A stretch of DNA of 64,000 nucleotides from positions 15,994,041 to 16,058,040 of the forward strand of contig CM026565.1 of NCBI GenBank assembly GCA_015143295.1, in the 5' to 3' direction. The DNA comes from Tetracentron sinense (Eukaryota > Streptophyta > Magnoliopsida > Trochodendrales > Trochodendraceae). Under the pieces are notes generated by a model, which did not search any database, was not told where the DNA came from, and saw only the letters and a program-made list of their open reading frames with translations. Positions within the stretch are counted from its first letter, which is position 1; every line of letters begins with the position of its first letter. Below are positions 35,989 through 48,349 of the stretch, piece by piece. The position numbers and the translations under genes are program-made.

Positions 35989-38900
35989 ATGGCCTCCAAC
36001 TTGGTTCAACCTCAAATTCCAAGGTTGACAAAAGACAACTTTGAGAATTGGTGTATACAAATGAAGGCATTGTTCGGGTCGCAAGATCTATGAGAGATCG
36101 TCAATGATGGGTACGTAGAACCCACCATGGAGCAAGAAGCCGTGTACACCGTGGAGCAGAAGAGCACTCTCAAGGATCAAAGAAAGAGGGATAAAAAGGC
36201 ATTGTTCTTACTCTACCAAGCGTTGGACGAATCAACGTTCGAGAAGATCACTGAAGCAACATCAAGCAAAAGGGCTTGGGAGATCCTAGGCACCATTTTC
36301 AAAGGAGTTGATCGTGTTAAGAGGATTCGCCTACAAGCTCTAAGAGCCAAGTTCGAGACAACCCATATGAAAGAAGGTGAGAGCATCTCTGATTATTTTT
36401 CGCGATTACTTGTTATTGTGAATCAATTAAAGAGGAATGGTGAAAAGATTGAAGACCTCCGGGTCATAGAGAAGGTGCTACGATCCCTCACAACCAAGTT
36501 CGAACACGTGGTTGTGGCTATTGAAGAATCCAAAGATTTGGAGGCACTCTCAGTTGAGGAGTTAATGGGATCACTTCAAATTCATGAGCAACGCATGCAG
36601 AAGAATTCTAGTTCCATGGTATTGGAACAAGCATTAGAGTCAAAATTGACTCTAAGAGATCAAAGGGGCAGTCGCGGAGATTTACAACGTGGTGGTGGCA
36701 ACCATGGTAATCGCGGAAGAGGTAGAGGACGAGGAAATTATCAAAGTCATACACAAAATCAACGGAGTTTCAACAGTAACCGCGGAAGAGGAACTGGCAG
36801 AGGTAGATCCACATATGGTCGTGGTAATACAAGAAGCATTCAATGCTACAATTGCAACAAGTATGGGCACTATGCATTAGATTGTTGGAGCAAATCTGTG
36901 GCTCAAGATGAGCAATCCAACCTCGCCGAAGCATCAAATTGTGGAAGAGAAGACTCCACACTCCTCCTTGCTCGAGAAGAAGTGTCTGGTCAACAAGATG
37001 TGTGGTATCTTGACTCGGGAGCTAGCAATCACATGTGTGGGAAGAAGGAACTCTTCGAGGAGATAACGGAAGGCATTCATGGTAATGTGAGCTTAGGAGA
37101 CTCATCCAAGGTCCCCGTGAAAGGCAAAGGTAAGGTTAAAATTTATCAGAAGAATGGTACGCCAGAATATATCTCCAATGTGTACTACGTGCCTAATATG
37201 AAAAACAATATACTCAGTATTGGACAACTCCTCGAAAAGGGGTACGTAATACACATGGAGAATCACTCTCTTACTTTGAGAGATGCACGAGGAAGACTTG
37301 ATGCACAAGTTCAAATGGCGAAGAATCGCATGTTCCCACTCTATCTTAACACAAAACTGGAAATGTGCTTCCTTGGACGCAAGGAGAATGAGTCATGGAA
37401 GTGGCACATTCGCTTCGGGCATCTCAATTTCAATGGTCTCAGGCTATTATCCACAACGGGCATGGTTTCTGGTTTGCCGGTCATTAAACAGGTGGACCAT
37501 GTGTGTGAGACATGCACACTTAGCAAGCAACAACGAATTCCTTTCCAGAGTGGCAGATCGTGGAGAGCAATAAAACCATTACAGCTGGTTCACACAGATA
37601 TCTGCGGACCGTTAGACCCAATTTCTCTCGGAAGAAGTAAGTATTTTATTACTTTCATTGATGACTTCAGTAGAAAACTCTGGGTATACTTCATTAAAGA
37701 GAAATCTGCTACTTTTACCATCTTTAAAAATTTTAAAGCCCGTGTTGAAGTAGAGAGCGGTTATAAAATTAAGACACTGAGATCTGACAGAGGTGGCGAG
37801 TACACCTCAAATGCACTTCAAGAATATTGCAGACAACAGGGCATCAGACAACAATTTACAGCAACTTATACACCACAGCAGAATGGGATTGCAGAAAGGA
37901 AGAATCACACCATCCTTGATATGACAAGGACCATGCTTAAAGAGAAGGGATTGCCAAAGCATTTTTGGGCCGAAGCAGTTGCATGCACAACTTATCTTCT
38001 CAACAGGTGCCCTACAAAAAGCGTCAAGAACCAGACACCCCAGGAGGCATGGAGCGGCTATAAGCCCAGTGTGTCGCACTTGAAGATCTTTGGATGCATT
38101 ACCTATGCTCAAGTACCAGAAGCAAAAAGGAAGAAGTTGGATGATCGTGGCGAAAAATGCATCTTCATTGGGTACAGTGAGGAGTCCAAAGCATACAAAC
38201 TCTACAATCCACTTACTAATAAGGTAGTGGTGAGTAGAGATGTGATCTTCAGTGAAGAAGAAACATGAAATTGGGATAAAGAAGAGAAAATCAAAGAGAA
38301 TCACATTGAGATAGAAGAGCAAGAACCAGACCATGGAGAACAAAATCAAGAGAATATGCGGCAAACTATCTCAACACCAGCTCCACACGCATCATCATCT
38401 ATAGTTCAGAGAAGTCCTGATGCACGACTCATAACTCCAGAAGGTACTTCATTAACTCAAAGCTCAACTAGTCTTTCATCATCTATAAGACCAATCAAAA
38501 TGAGGAGTCTAAGAGAAATTTGTGAGCAAACTGAAAACAATGATGATATAAATCTTCTCTGCCTATATGTTGATCATGAACCACTTACTTTTCAAGAGGC
38601 TGTGAAAGAAAATTGTTGGAGATCAGCCATGGAAGAGGAGATTTATGCCATCTAAAAGAATAAAACATGGGAGTTAACTTCACTTCCTAAGCGTCATAAG
38701 TCAATTGGTGTTAAGTGGGTATATAAGATCAAGCGAACAACCGATGGAAAGATTGACCGTTACAAGGCAAGGCTTGTAGCTAAGGGCTACAAACAAAAAT
38801 ATGGCGTGGATTATGAAGAAGTTTTTGCAACAGTTGCTCGACTTGATACAGTCAGGATGCTAATCTCACTTGCCGCCCATCACAGTTGGAAAATTTACCA

Positions 38901-40113
38901 ACTGGATGTAAAGTCAGCATTCCTCAATGGAATTCTTGATGAAGAAGTGTATGTGGAACAGCCCGAAGGCTTCATAGTAGAAGGAGAAGAGGATAAAGTT
39001 TATCGCCTAAAGAAAGCTTTATATGGATTAAAGTAGGCGCCTCGAGCTTGGAATTCTCGGATTGATGACTACCTTCAGAAAATGGCTTTACTAAATGTCC
39101 ATATGAGCATTCCCTCTACATGAAAAGGAACAGCCATGGAGAATTACTTATAGCATGCTTCTATGTTGATGACTTGCTATTCACCGGGAACAGCCAGGAG
39201 ATGTTCGATAAATTCAAACATGCTATGTTCAAGGAGTTCGAAATGACAGATTGTGGACTCATGTCCTACTTCCTTGGTATAGAGGTGGGACAGCAAGCTG
39301 ATGGTATATTCATATCTCAGAAAAGGTATGCGATGGAGCTTCTTAAGAAATTCAGATTGGATGGCTGCAACACAGTAAGCACTGCTGTAGCAATGGGTTC
39401 GAAGTTGACAAAAGAAGGAGAAGGAAAGACCGTGGATTCAACTCTATTCAAGAGTTTGATTGGAAGCTTAAGATATCTCACAATCACAAGACCAGATATA
39501 GTCCATGGTGTTGGACTTCTGAGCAGATACATGGAAACTCCAAAGGAATCTCATTGGCTTGCAGCGAAGAGAATCCTAAGGTACATTTCAAGAACTTTAG
39601 AATTTGGACTTTTCTATTCTTATAATGAGGATGCAGAGTTATATGGATACTCAGACAGTGATTGGGGAGGTGACCAAGATGAACGTAAAAGCACAACAGG
39701 GTATGTTTTTTTACCTTGGATCCACAGCTTTCACATGGAGCTCTAAGAAGCAGAGTATTGTAGCTCTATCTACATGTGAAGCTGAGTATGTGGCGGCATC
39801 ATCCACAGTTTGTGAAGCAATATGGCTAAGGAATCTCTTAAAAGAGTTGAATCATTTACAAGAAGAATCAACAATCATATACGTGGACAACAAGTCAGCT
39901 ATTGCACTTGCCAATAATCCGTTACAACATGGAAGAAGTAAACATATTGATACCAGATTCCATTTTCTAAGAGACCATGTGAAGCAGAAAACAGTAAAGC
40001 TAGAGTATTGTGATACCAAAGAACAAGTAGCGGACATCTTTACTAAGGCTTTGCCAACTGATGCATTCAGGAGACTAAGAGAATTGCTTGGAATGAGAAA
40101 ACTTCCAGTTTGA
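35989..40113 (+). pseudogene. Ty1/copia gag-pol polyprotein, broken
   Basis: Start at 35989 (MASNLVQPQIPRL). A TGA at 36091 interrupts gag, and the longest open part is 36127-38268. Domains in order: copia gag; CCHC knuckle CYNCNKYGHYALDC (near 36844); protease WYLDSGASNHMCG (near 37003); GAG-pre-integrase region with WHIRFGHL and CETCTLSKQQR; integrase with LVHTDICGPL, IDDFSRKLWVYF, LRSDRGGEYTS and PQQNGIAERKNHTI; reverse transcriptase with [10 protein letters not shown] and CFYVDDLLFTG (near 39160); RNase H with YGYSDSDWGGD, STCEAEYVAAS and SKHIDTRFHFLRDHV. Breaks: TGA 36091, TGA 38266, TAA 38653, TAG 39034, a frameshift near 39080, and one extra T in a T-run near 39706-39712. The normal product is a single polyprotein cut by its own protease. 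Most stops fit C-to-T decay. Confidence 0.95.
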
Positions 40114-40120
40114 AGGGGGG
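40110..40120 (+). promoter_or_regulatory. Polypurine tract of copia C1
   Basis: gaagggggg-type run touching the 3' LTR and the end of the polyprotein. Confidence 0.8.
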
Positions 40121-40547
40121 TGTTGGAAACACAAACTTGAAAGTTTCTAGACTCTAACCTCATGATGACTCTAGACTCCTAGAGTTTCTAGAATTTGGTA
40201 GAAGCATTTGACTTGGAGAACATGCAAGGATTTTCTAGAAGATTGTTCTCTTGGAAAAGTAAGAAATTTTTGAAAGTTTATAAGGGCATTGCCCTTGTGT
40301 CTTATGGAAAAGTCTAGAATAGGGGTATACTTGTAATTTCACTTATGATGTAAACTCTATAAATAGGAGTGAATAGGCTATGGTTTTGGCATTGAGTGGA
40401 GAAAGACTTCTAGTGTTTGTAAGTATTCCTTTATCTAATACAGTGAGTGTCTCTTCTTAATAGGTAGTAGCCTTCTTTGAAGTTTAGCTTTCTTTGTGTG
40501 GTTAGCAACATCCCCATTGTCTTGGGCAAGGCTTGACAAAGCCAACA
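40121..40547 (+). repeat. 3' LTR of copia C1
   Basis: Same length as the 5' LTR with about a dozen substitutions. Confidence 0.95.
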
Positions 40548-40552
40548 ACTTG

Positions 40553-43229
40553 TCTCAAGTAAAATAACTAATTGAAAGCTTTTACCCAAATAAACAAATA
40601 ACACACACTTTAGGGCATCTCAATAATTTGACTCCCTAATATCACGTCTCCTTGAGAATTGTCTAGGGTTTCTTATGATCATTACGGTGTCAACACTGTT
40701 AACAACCACAAGCTAACTAAAAAAAGTCACTTTAGTTAAATTTGATCTAATCTCATCTCCGACCTGATGAGTCCACCGAATAGGCCCAAAAACGCCAGGT
40801 TTGATCATTTGTGTTAAATTGGATAAAGCTTCTCAGATCGTATACAACCCTATGGTTATATGAGACCTCACTTTTTTTTTTTTGGATTCAAATGATATCA
40901 TGTAACTAACACACAGCCAAACCTAAGGTAGCCACTAAGGTGCTAAAAGGGTAAGTCCAAGCAACCACTCCAAAAGGACTTGTCTTAAGAAGGGTTGATG
41001 GCCCCTTATACACCCCTATCTGAGACCTCACTTTAGAAGGCACTAAATTAGGTCACTCAATTGACTATGATTTTAAAATTATATGATTCCTTTAGTTTTA
41101 TCAAATCCCATTGTAGAACCTTAAAATTCACAACATAGAACCCTAAAAATTCTCAACTCTATAAAAATGTCCTACACACCCATAAAATTGTACAAAGGTC
41201 CTTATAGACCTTTCAAAATTATATAAAAAAACCTCCTAAGATCAAGAAAAAGGCCATACGCATTCAAATTGGGCTCAATGGTAGGGAATGAGTCTCCCAT
41301 GGCTCAAGTCTAGACACAAAGTACAAAGCCCATAAACGCAAACTCAAGACAAAATCCAAACGAGCATCACATGGCCAGAGTTTGAGCAGAAGTAAAAAAC
41401 ACCTAACCTAGGACTAAGTCCAAATGGGCCCCCTATGTCCGGAGTCTAGGCATGAAGTATAAAGCCCATAATCATGAATCCAGATCCAAATTCAAGACTA
41501 ATGGGCCATATAACCACCAAATGGATCGGTCCATAAGCAACAGATTTTGATCCCTATCCCAAATAAGAATATTTCTTACTCTGGATTAAAGCCCAAAATC
41601 ACTAAGATTTGGAATCTATGACTATTCTAATTATGGGGGAAATGGGAACCGTAAACTAATCCAAAAACATTATCCAATTTAAAGAGTCTAGATAAACAAT
41701 TGATTGTGCTAACGGGAGGTGATAGGGACCTTTAAACACCCGCAAAAAGCAGTTACCTACTTATATTCATATTAGGCTAAATTAAAAATTATTAATTTAA
41801 TGCCATTTTATTTAAGAATTGTACTTGAAATAGAATCATGCTAATCAAGGGGATCAACTGAAATTGAAAACTAAAAATAAAAATGGAAAAAATTAGAAAT
41901 TATAAAATTATAAAAAAATATAGACATAAATAATCACAAATATAAATAAGAAAACAAACCTAAGGCTTCTACGTAGGGAAGCTGCTATGTAATTGAAATA
42001 TTAGTATGAAATCTGTTATTATATTATAAATTGTATATTTTACTGGTAATCATGATGAGTAAATGGTTGCAATTCTGATTCACCAAAAGAAGGATGTTGT
42101 TACTTACCCATTTCCACCACATGCCCTTCGACTGAGTTGAAGAAACCACTTTGAATGCATATGTTCTACAACAAAGCCTAACCCCGCACTTTCTTATAAC
42201 ACCATAACTGAGATTTCATCTAGGTTCAGTTATTTTGCTGAGACTTATAAAACATGACATTTTACACTTTGTCATAGTAGTTGGTAGGAAACTCGAGTCA
42301 CTTAGTCAAGGTTTCTAACTAGATTAATTCTTACATACCATTTCTATGAGATTTGAAATCATTTATTTTCCTGCATTTAAAGTCTTACGGGAATTGCAAC
42401 CCAATAGATGAAAAACATTGATACATTTAGTTCTCAAAATAAAATGCATATTGTCCATCGACAAAACTTGCCAAGTGCCGGACTTTATAAGTCTCTACAA
42501 AAGAACGGACCCTTAAGGACGATCTACCATATAACCATATAGTACAGCAAAGTTTCTCTGCTAACTGGATAAATCATGTGGTTTTCATTTCCTTCTTTAC
42601 ATATTATAAAAGTTAAACAAATCCTACAAATATTTCCATATGCAAGAGAAGCAAATTAGCAAACACCATTAGAAAAAAGAAAAAAGAAAAAAGAAAGAAA
42701 GAAAAACCTATATATTGAAATTGAAAACCACAAGAAACATAGAATAAGCTTTTGTATTTTCTTGCATTCTCTTCCTCTTTTATCCCTCTTCAAATGATTT
42801 TCAATGATTTAAAAAAAAAAACCTCTAGCCGAATAATTCTCAAACTCCAACTTAGAAGTTGGACACATTTGGATGGTCCTCGAAATTCCTATGCAATATT
42901 TTACATATAAGAGTGCCTTTTACAGGGTATGACGACTTTTTGTCAGATAGTATTTTAGAAGTCATTTTTGTTAAATGGGTTGGAAGGATATTTTGGCCGA
43001 GGAACGCATCGTGTTTTTTAAGTTCTTTGTGTAGCTCTCTATCAATGCTAGATAGAAAGACTACACCCAAGAGCTATTTGGTGTTTAGAATGGCTGACAA
43101 TGGCTTATAGAAGTGTGAATTAATTCTCTTATACTCAATATTGAAAGTTAAGAAGACAAGTTTGACTCTTCTGAAATCTATGCAGGTTGAGCTCTCTTTC
43201 ATTAGTATACATAATGTAAGACATTGCAG

Positions 43230-43261
<32 letters not shown>

Positions 43262-43409
43262 GAGGATACATATAGCCTCCTACAAACAGTACACAACTAT
43301 ACAAAAGGAGTACTTACTAGAGATAACAACTGACGAGATCTAAAGACAGTTGTAGGAGTCTTCTTTGAATTGTCTAATACCATATGACATTTTTATGCAT
43401 GTTTTTTTG
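40553..43409. other. Long interval without a gene
   Basis: Mostly AT-rich repeat debris. 41170-41330 resembles 3620-3780. A short retroposon sits at 40875-41020. The frame at 42852-43070 (minus) has protein-like composition but no family match that I know. (TA)n near 43231-43260. Confidence 0.45.
40875..41020 (-). mobile_element. Short retroposon with 14-bp target duplication
   Basis: The sequence tgagacctcacttt occurs perfectly at 40861-40874 and 41021-41034. Between them lie 146 bp that begin with a T-run on the plus strand, which is an A-tail for a minus-strand insertion. A weak B-box-like tttgaatcc lies next to the tail, but I see no convincing A box. It is therefore a SINE-like or processed RNA insertion of unknown source. 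Confidence 0.75.
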
Positions 43410-43593
43410 GACCCCTGAGGGTGTAACCCAGTGGTCACTTGGATGAACCGTAAACCCGGAGGTCTTGAGTTCGATTCCTGGCTCCCCTCACTAACGGTTG
43501 CAAAGGGTGAGGGTATTCCCTGTGTAGCCCATGGGACTAGTCTGAGCTTTCAAGGCTCAGGATATTTACAGTTATCAAAAAGAAAAAAAAAAA
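43410..43593 (+). mobile_element. tRNA-derived SINE, plus strand
   Basis: A-box-like taacccagtgg (43424-43434) and a clear B box gttcgattcc (43469-43478), the internal Pol III promoter of tRNA-type SINEs. It ends gttatcaaaaag plus an A-run (to 43593). Target duplication unclear. Similar in layout to the minus-strand SINE at 5948-6147. Confidence 0.75.
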
Positions 43594-44044
43594 TTTCTTT
43601 TTTGCGATCCTAACAACATGAGACTTGTACATTGAATTACTTTCATGGCCATGAGGCGGTGGGTTGGTGGCCATTACAACTGTAAGTATGTCTAGGATCA
43701 ATGCCATGGAGGAGATAGTTAGGGGACAATGACTCCCATCTCTTGTCTTTGACGTCATTGTTAAGGTAGCCTCCCCTGAGGAACATCGTCTTTGAATGTA
43801 GGCATTCAAGGAGGTTTCTTTCCATTGAGACCGGGACACCATCGCATGGCTCTCCCTTGTGGTTCACGTGAGTCAAATTTTTCTGTCAAGCACACATATT
43901 GATCCAAAAGACAAATAAGAGAGGGCAAAATGAGTTGGAAGGGAAATAACTGTTGTGCCTTTGTTGGTAGATGAAAAGACTCGAAAGAAAGTAATTACAA
44001 ACAGTGTGCCTCGTCTCAAGAATAGCGAATGTTATAAGACTAAG
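43594..44044. other. Unassigned interval
   Basis: A minus-strand open frame 43643-43876 looks somewhat protein-like but matches no family I recognise and lacks splice or promoter support. Confidence 0.35.
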
Positions 44045-44295
44045 GTGACGTTTGGATTGTCTAAATTTTGGGTCTACTTGTCTATACGTCTATTGCGGAT
44101 AGACGTTTTCAAATTTTAGACTGTTTGGTAGCGCGTTTACTTTCTATAGTAAAAAAGACGAAAATATATGAAACGTTTAAAATAGCAATTCAAGTTTTTG
44201 GTGCTTTTTGGGGAAGAAGCGCACGTCTATTTCGAATAGACGTTAGAAGACTCAGAACTGAGATTTTTGTCATTTTAAACCATTTTGCCCCTTTA

Positions 44296-44351
44296 TTATT
44301 TATTATTATTATTATTAGTAGTAGTAGTATTATAATTATAACTATTAATAC

Positions 44352-44418
<67 letters not shown>

Positions 44419-44506
44419 TTAATAGTATTTTATTATTACTATTATTATTACCACTATAATTATTATTATTATTACTATTATTTTAAATACTATTATTATT
44501 ATTATT
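44296..44506. repeat. ATT-rich microsatellite
   Basis: Long (ATT)n with AGT and ACT interruptions; the solo LTR inserted in it. The open frame through it is meaningless (runs of Ile and Tyr). Confidence 0.95.
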
Positions 44507-46663
44507 TGTCGCACCCTAAAATCCCACCTAACTTAATGTGAGACCTTGGCACGTGACTTAAAACATTAATTCCATAACTTCCTGTCATAAAGTATTTAAG
44601 GCAATTCTAAAAACATGGATTTAAAAAATTTTCTCTTAAATTAAATGCTAATCAAGTCCAATATCTGAAATAAATATTAAGACAACATAATTAATTTAAC
44701 ATCATCCTCTATGAATCCTTAATCATAAATTCAAACTAACTGTAAATCCAAAATTAGTCTATTACAAGGTCTAAAATTCAAAATCCAAATACTAGTGATC
44801 TAATGTCCGGAGTATGGCCAGCAATCCAAATTTCATTCTTCATCAGGGTAATCACCTGCTGGCTCTTCCTGCTCCTCCTCGTACTCTTCTTCCTCCCAAT
44901 GTCCTGGAGCACTGGTATCGAAACTATAACCTGCCGACAACAACAGTCATTGGCTAAGTAACAAATTACCCAGCGTATATACAAAATCCTATCTAACAAT
45001 ATAACGATATTTAATATGAACATGGTTTAAGATTTCAACATAACATGTAAACATATAACAATTCAGAGTGCAGAAACATAATTAAATTTCGATTCTTACA
45101 CATGATCACTTGTGCTTATTTCTCTTGTTTATCTTACTTATTTTCTTGTCTGTGAATTTATTCAACAACATACGAATGCAATAACTTAATATAACTCTAC
45201 CCCATATATTGGGTAGAGACTAACATATACCCTACTTTCCGAAGTACCACACAATATACACATTATCTGGTGTATACGGCTTGTCTACACATTATCCGGT
45301 GTATACAGCTTGTCTACACATTATTCGGTGTATATGGCTTGTCTACACATTCGCTGGTGCATACGGCTGGTCTTGCCTTGATCATAGGCTTGTGGGTACT
45401 CGGTCAGTACAAAACTCAATCATGCATAATACTTGTGTCCTTATGTACTTGCATAATACTTGTCATCTTGTTTCTTATTATCATACTTGTTCATATCCAA
45501 TTTCGTGAATAAGTGCGAGTGAAATAACGATAATTATAAGTCATTCGCAATTTAAACATGCAGAATTTCTCATAATGGATCAACATAAAATATGGGTTTA
45601 TCAAGTTTTCGATAACAAAGATAAGGACAATTTAATTCATCATTTCTCAATTTCCAATATATAATTTTAATTAAATTAATCTCTTAAAACCCTAATTTAT
45701 AACATACTATAATTTCAAAACAATATAGAATCACTCTATCAAATTTAATCATCATCACTTCCTCCATTCTTCATCACACAATAAATCACAAGATCATTCC
45801 CTTTCTCCTTGTTGATATAATAATTAAATCACAAGAATATCTTTAACATCATCAGTATCTTTTGCAAGGAAATCATAAATTTAAACTCTCTGAACATCAT
45901 ATATAATTTCTATGAGGAAATCATGGTCTAAAGCATTCTCAAAATCATCATATATATTTTCCATAAGAAGATCATGATTAAAACACTCTTTCTAATGTCA
46001 TATATATTTTTCATACGAAATCATAATTTAAAAACATCACATGTATGCTTAATCTTGCTTGTTCTTGCTTTAGATTTATCACTTTCATAATTTATATCAA
46101 CATCACTATATTGAAAGGAAGGAAGTTATATTTACCTCTCACGATCGCTTCCCTACGATCATGCGCTTGCGAATGGGGTTGATCTACACTTTTTCGTCAT
46201 TTCTCCTTGAAAAGCCTTTAATCTCCCCTCTTGGATCTCTCAAAAACTCCTACTCTCACTCTCTTTTAGGTTTAGAAAGCTTTAGGGACCTTTCAAAACC
46301 CTCAACCCATAACTAAAAGGGGTATTTATGGTGTTGGGAGCCCTAGGGACTCCACAGTAGAGAAATCGTGCAAATCCACCGCCGAACGGCGTTTTGGGCG
46401 ATCGATCGCCCGCCGGCGGCGATCGATCGGTGGCGGTATTATTTATTTATTTATTTTAACTCTTTTGCTACTTTTCGATTTTCTTTCTTTTCATGCAATT
46501 TAACCACAAAACGACTTGAATTTAGCATTTTATTTGGGTTTTAAAATTCACTACTATTCACATTAAATTATATGTTTAAATACCTTAAAAGAATTAAACA
46601 CATGATTCAATAGCATTTAATAAAGTTCACAAACATTAAGAATAATAAATTCGGGTGTCTACA
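44507..46663 (-). mobile_element. Solo LTR, 2.2 kb, Ty3/gypsy type
   Basis: On the minus strand it begins TGTAGACACCCG and ends GGGTGCGACA. Flanks are ttatt (44502-44506) and ttatc (46664-46668), a 4 of 5 match inside a repeat. A TATA-like ataaata (minus, 46323-46329) has the palindrome cluster gggcgatcgatcgccc (46396-46411) plus a further cgatcgatcg (46420-46429) about 70-105 bp upstream. Four tandem 29-bp units occur at 45255-45370. Confidence 0.85.
45255..45370. repeat. 29-bp tandem repeat, four units
   Basis: Units share acacattatccggtgtata and ggcttgtct; located within the solo LTR. Confidence 0.85.
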
Positions 46664-46900
46664 TTATCTTAATTACATTTATTATTATTATTATTATTTG
46701 AAAATGAAATCAATTGCCCCTGCAATAAGATTTTACCAAACACAACTTTAAGCTCTATCTATTCTTATGCATTTCAAAACAGTTTTACTGTGTAAAAATC
46801 TATTTTTATAGATCTTTTGCCACAAATCTATTTTAGCTGGATATGTTCGAAATAGACAAGACCTACCAAACGAGCCCTAAGAAAAATAGTTAACGGACCT

Positions 46901-47037
46901 GGGACCTCCATTTACAAAATTGAGGTTGGTCCTCATTGGTCCATGCCCCTTCTTAATTACCCACCACATTTAGTGAACATTTAAGAGGGAGGCATTGACC
47001 AATGAGGACTAGCCTTAGGTTTGTAAATGGATATCCC
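46901..47037. mobile_element. Fold-back MITE
   Basis: 137 bp, of which nearly all is two arms of about 55 bp in inverted orientation (shared blocks ccatttacaaa and gtcctcattggtc). No coding region. Target duplication not identified. Confidence 0.7.
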
Positions 47038-47149
47038 ATGTAAGCCTATCACTGCTCTAAGACTAATAGGTGACGTGACATCATAAAAGGAAAAGGAGAT
47101 CAAATAAGACATATAAGAATACTCCTATTTGTATTGTATGTATATGTCT

Positions 47150-47420
47150 TGTTAACGACCACTTAGTGGGTGAACTTGGTAACGGCCACCAAGACATTTT
47201 TACCCCTACCCCACTAAAGGTAAGGGTACTTTAGTCTTTTCATAGGAGACCAATCATTAAATGCAGAAGAGAATTGCACTCATTCTCTTTCCTATTTAAT
47301 GAATTGTCCCTTATGAAAATATCAAAATATCCTTGCATTTAATAGAATGATATTTAATACATAGGGGTAAAAAAGTTTGATAAAGATTAACAATTTTACA
47401 CATTGAGTGGTTCGTTAACA
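47150..47420. mobile_element. Short MITE-like element
   Basis: Starts tgttaacgaccactt and ends, inverted, tgttaacgaaccact. 271 bp, no coding region, target duplication unclear. Confidence 0.55.
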
Positions 47421-48344
47421 TTTCCCTATATATATATATAGAGAGAGAGAGATTACGTAGTGTAATGACCTTTAATGGGTCAATGGAATCTTGATGGAAT
47501 GTAATGAACATGGACCTAGGAGGCCATTCTAACTCCCAGTTGCAGCAAAAAAACATTTCAGGTACCTTCTAGTTGAGGTTGGAGATTTTGCATCTCAAAA
47601 CAATGTAAGATAAGAAAAGGAAACATATATAGTTATTAGAAATATGAGAAAGAAGACATGATGAATCCTTCGTCGAATGCTGAAACCTATCTTACTACTA
47701 CTATATAGCTGTTGGTATCCACGTGGATACCTTCAAAAGCTTTAATTTTAGATTTAGGTTTTTGCCATGTGTCTACTCTAATAAATGTTGGTTTGTGGAC
47801 CCATTCATCTATCTTCAGATGCCACATAAGCACTGCCTCCACATTAATCTCTCCCCACCCCCCATTGATCTCCCTGCCTCCCCCCACCCACGTTCACTGC
47901 ACCTCATTAATCTCCCCTAAATCTTTTGCCTCCCCACTCACGTTAGTTAATCATCCCCACTCATTAATCTCCCTCAACTTAACCTTTATTTTCTCTCTAT
48001 TCTCCTCCACATTTAGATAGGGTTCAGTCTCCTCCTCATCTCCCCAACTGACCTCGCATTTTTTGCTTCCTTTCTTCCTCACGACTCTTCATGCCCTCTG
48101 ACTATAAGTTTGTCCCTACCAGAATCCAACTTCTTCTGGTTGCTTTGTTTAAGACAAGGATATGGAAGTCATGTCTTCTAAGGTCTTTTCCACTATGATT
48201 CGGTTTCTTCACACAAACGAATAGCCCATGATCCCCGAAATTTAGTATCTGAGAAATCTAACCATGGGATTTGCCAAGTAAGAAAAATCTTTGGGAAATG
48301 TGGGTTGTTCCCTTCACTGTTATTATTAAAGAATTCATGACTAT
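47421..48344. other. Unassigned interval with an 18-bp palindrome
   Basis: No supported gene. It contains the perfect palindrome ggtatccacgtggatacc at 47714-47731, then pyrimidine-rich DNA. Confidence 0.45.
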
Positions 48345-48349
48345 TGAGA

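Larger units (their letters stand above)
35498..40547 (+). mobile_element. Complete Ty1/copia LTR retrotransposon (family C1)
   Basis: 5050 bp with LTRs of exactly 427 bp (35498-35924 and 40121-40547), perfect target duplications acttg (35493-35497 and 40548-40552), PBS at 35928-35940 and PPT just before the 3' LTR. Integrase precedes RT, defining Ty1/copia. The LTRs differ at about 12 of 427 positions. The polyprotein has at least four stops and two frameshifts, so the copy is inactive. Confidence 0.97.
44045..46876. mobile_element. MITE split by a solo LTR
   Basis: The left end has cgtttggattgtc and the right end, read inverted, cgtttggtaggtc. The direct repeat ctaag flanks both (44040-44044 and 46877-46881). 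Removing the solo LTR 44507-46663 leaves about 680 bp including ATT repeats. The ends are compatible with a hAT-like element, but a 5-bp duplication is shorter than the hAT norm of 8, so the superfamily is open. Confidence 0.55.

Noticed and set aside
40764-40780. ctgatgagtccaccgaa, resembling a hammerhead ribozyme core
   Set aside because: No stem II can form between the core parts and no flanking helices are visible, so the match looks like chance.
44068-44541. 157-residue frame with long Ile and Tyr runs
   Set aside because: It reads through an ATT microsatellite and into a solo LTR.
47687-47887. 66-residue minus-strand frame
   Set aside because: Derived from pyrimidine-rich DNA with no homology that I recognise and no splice or promoter context.
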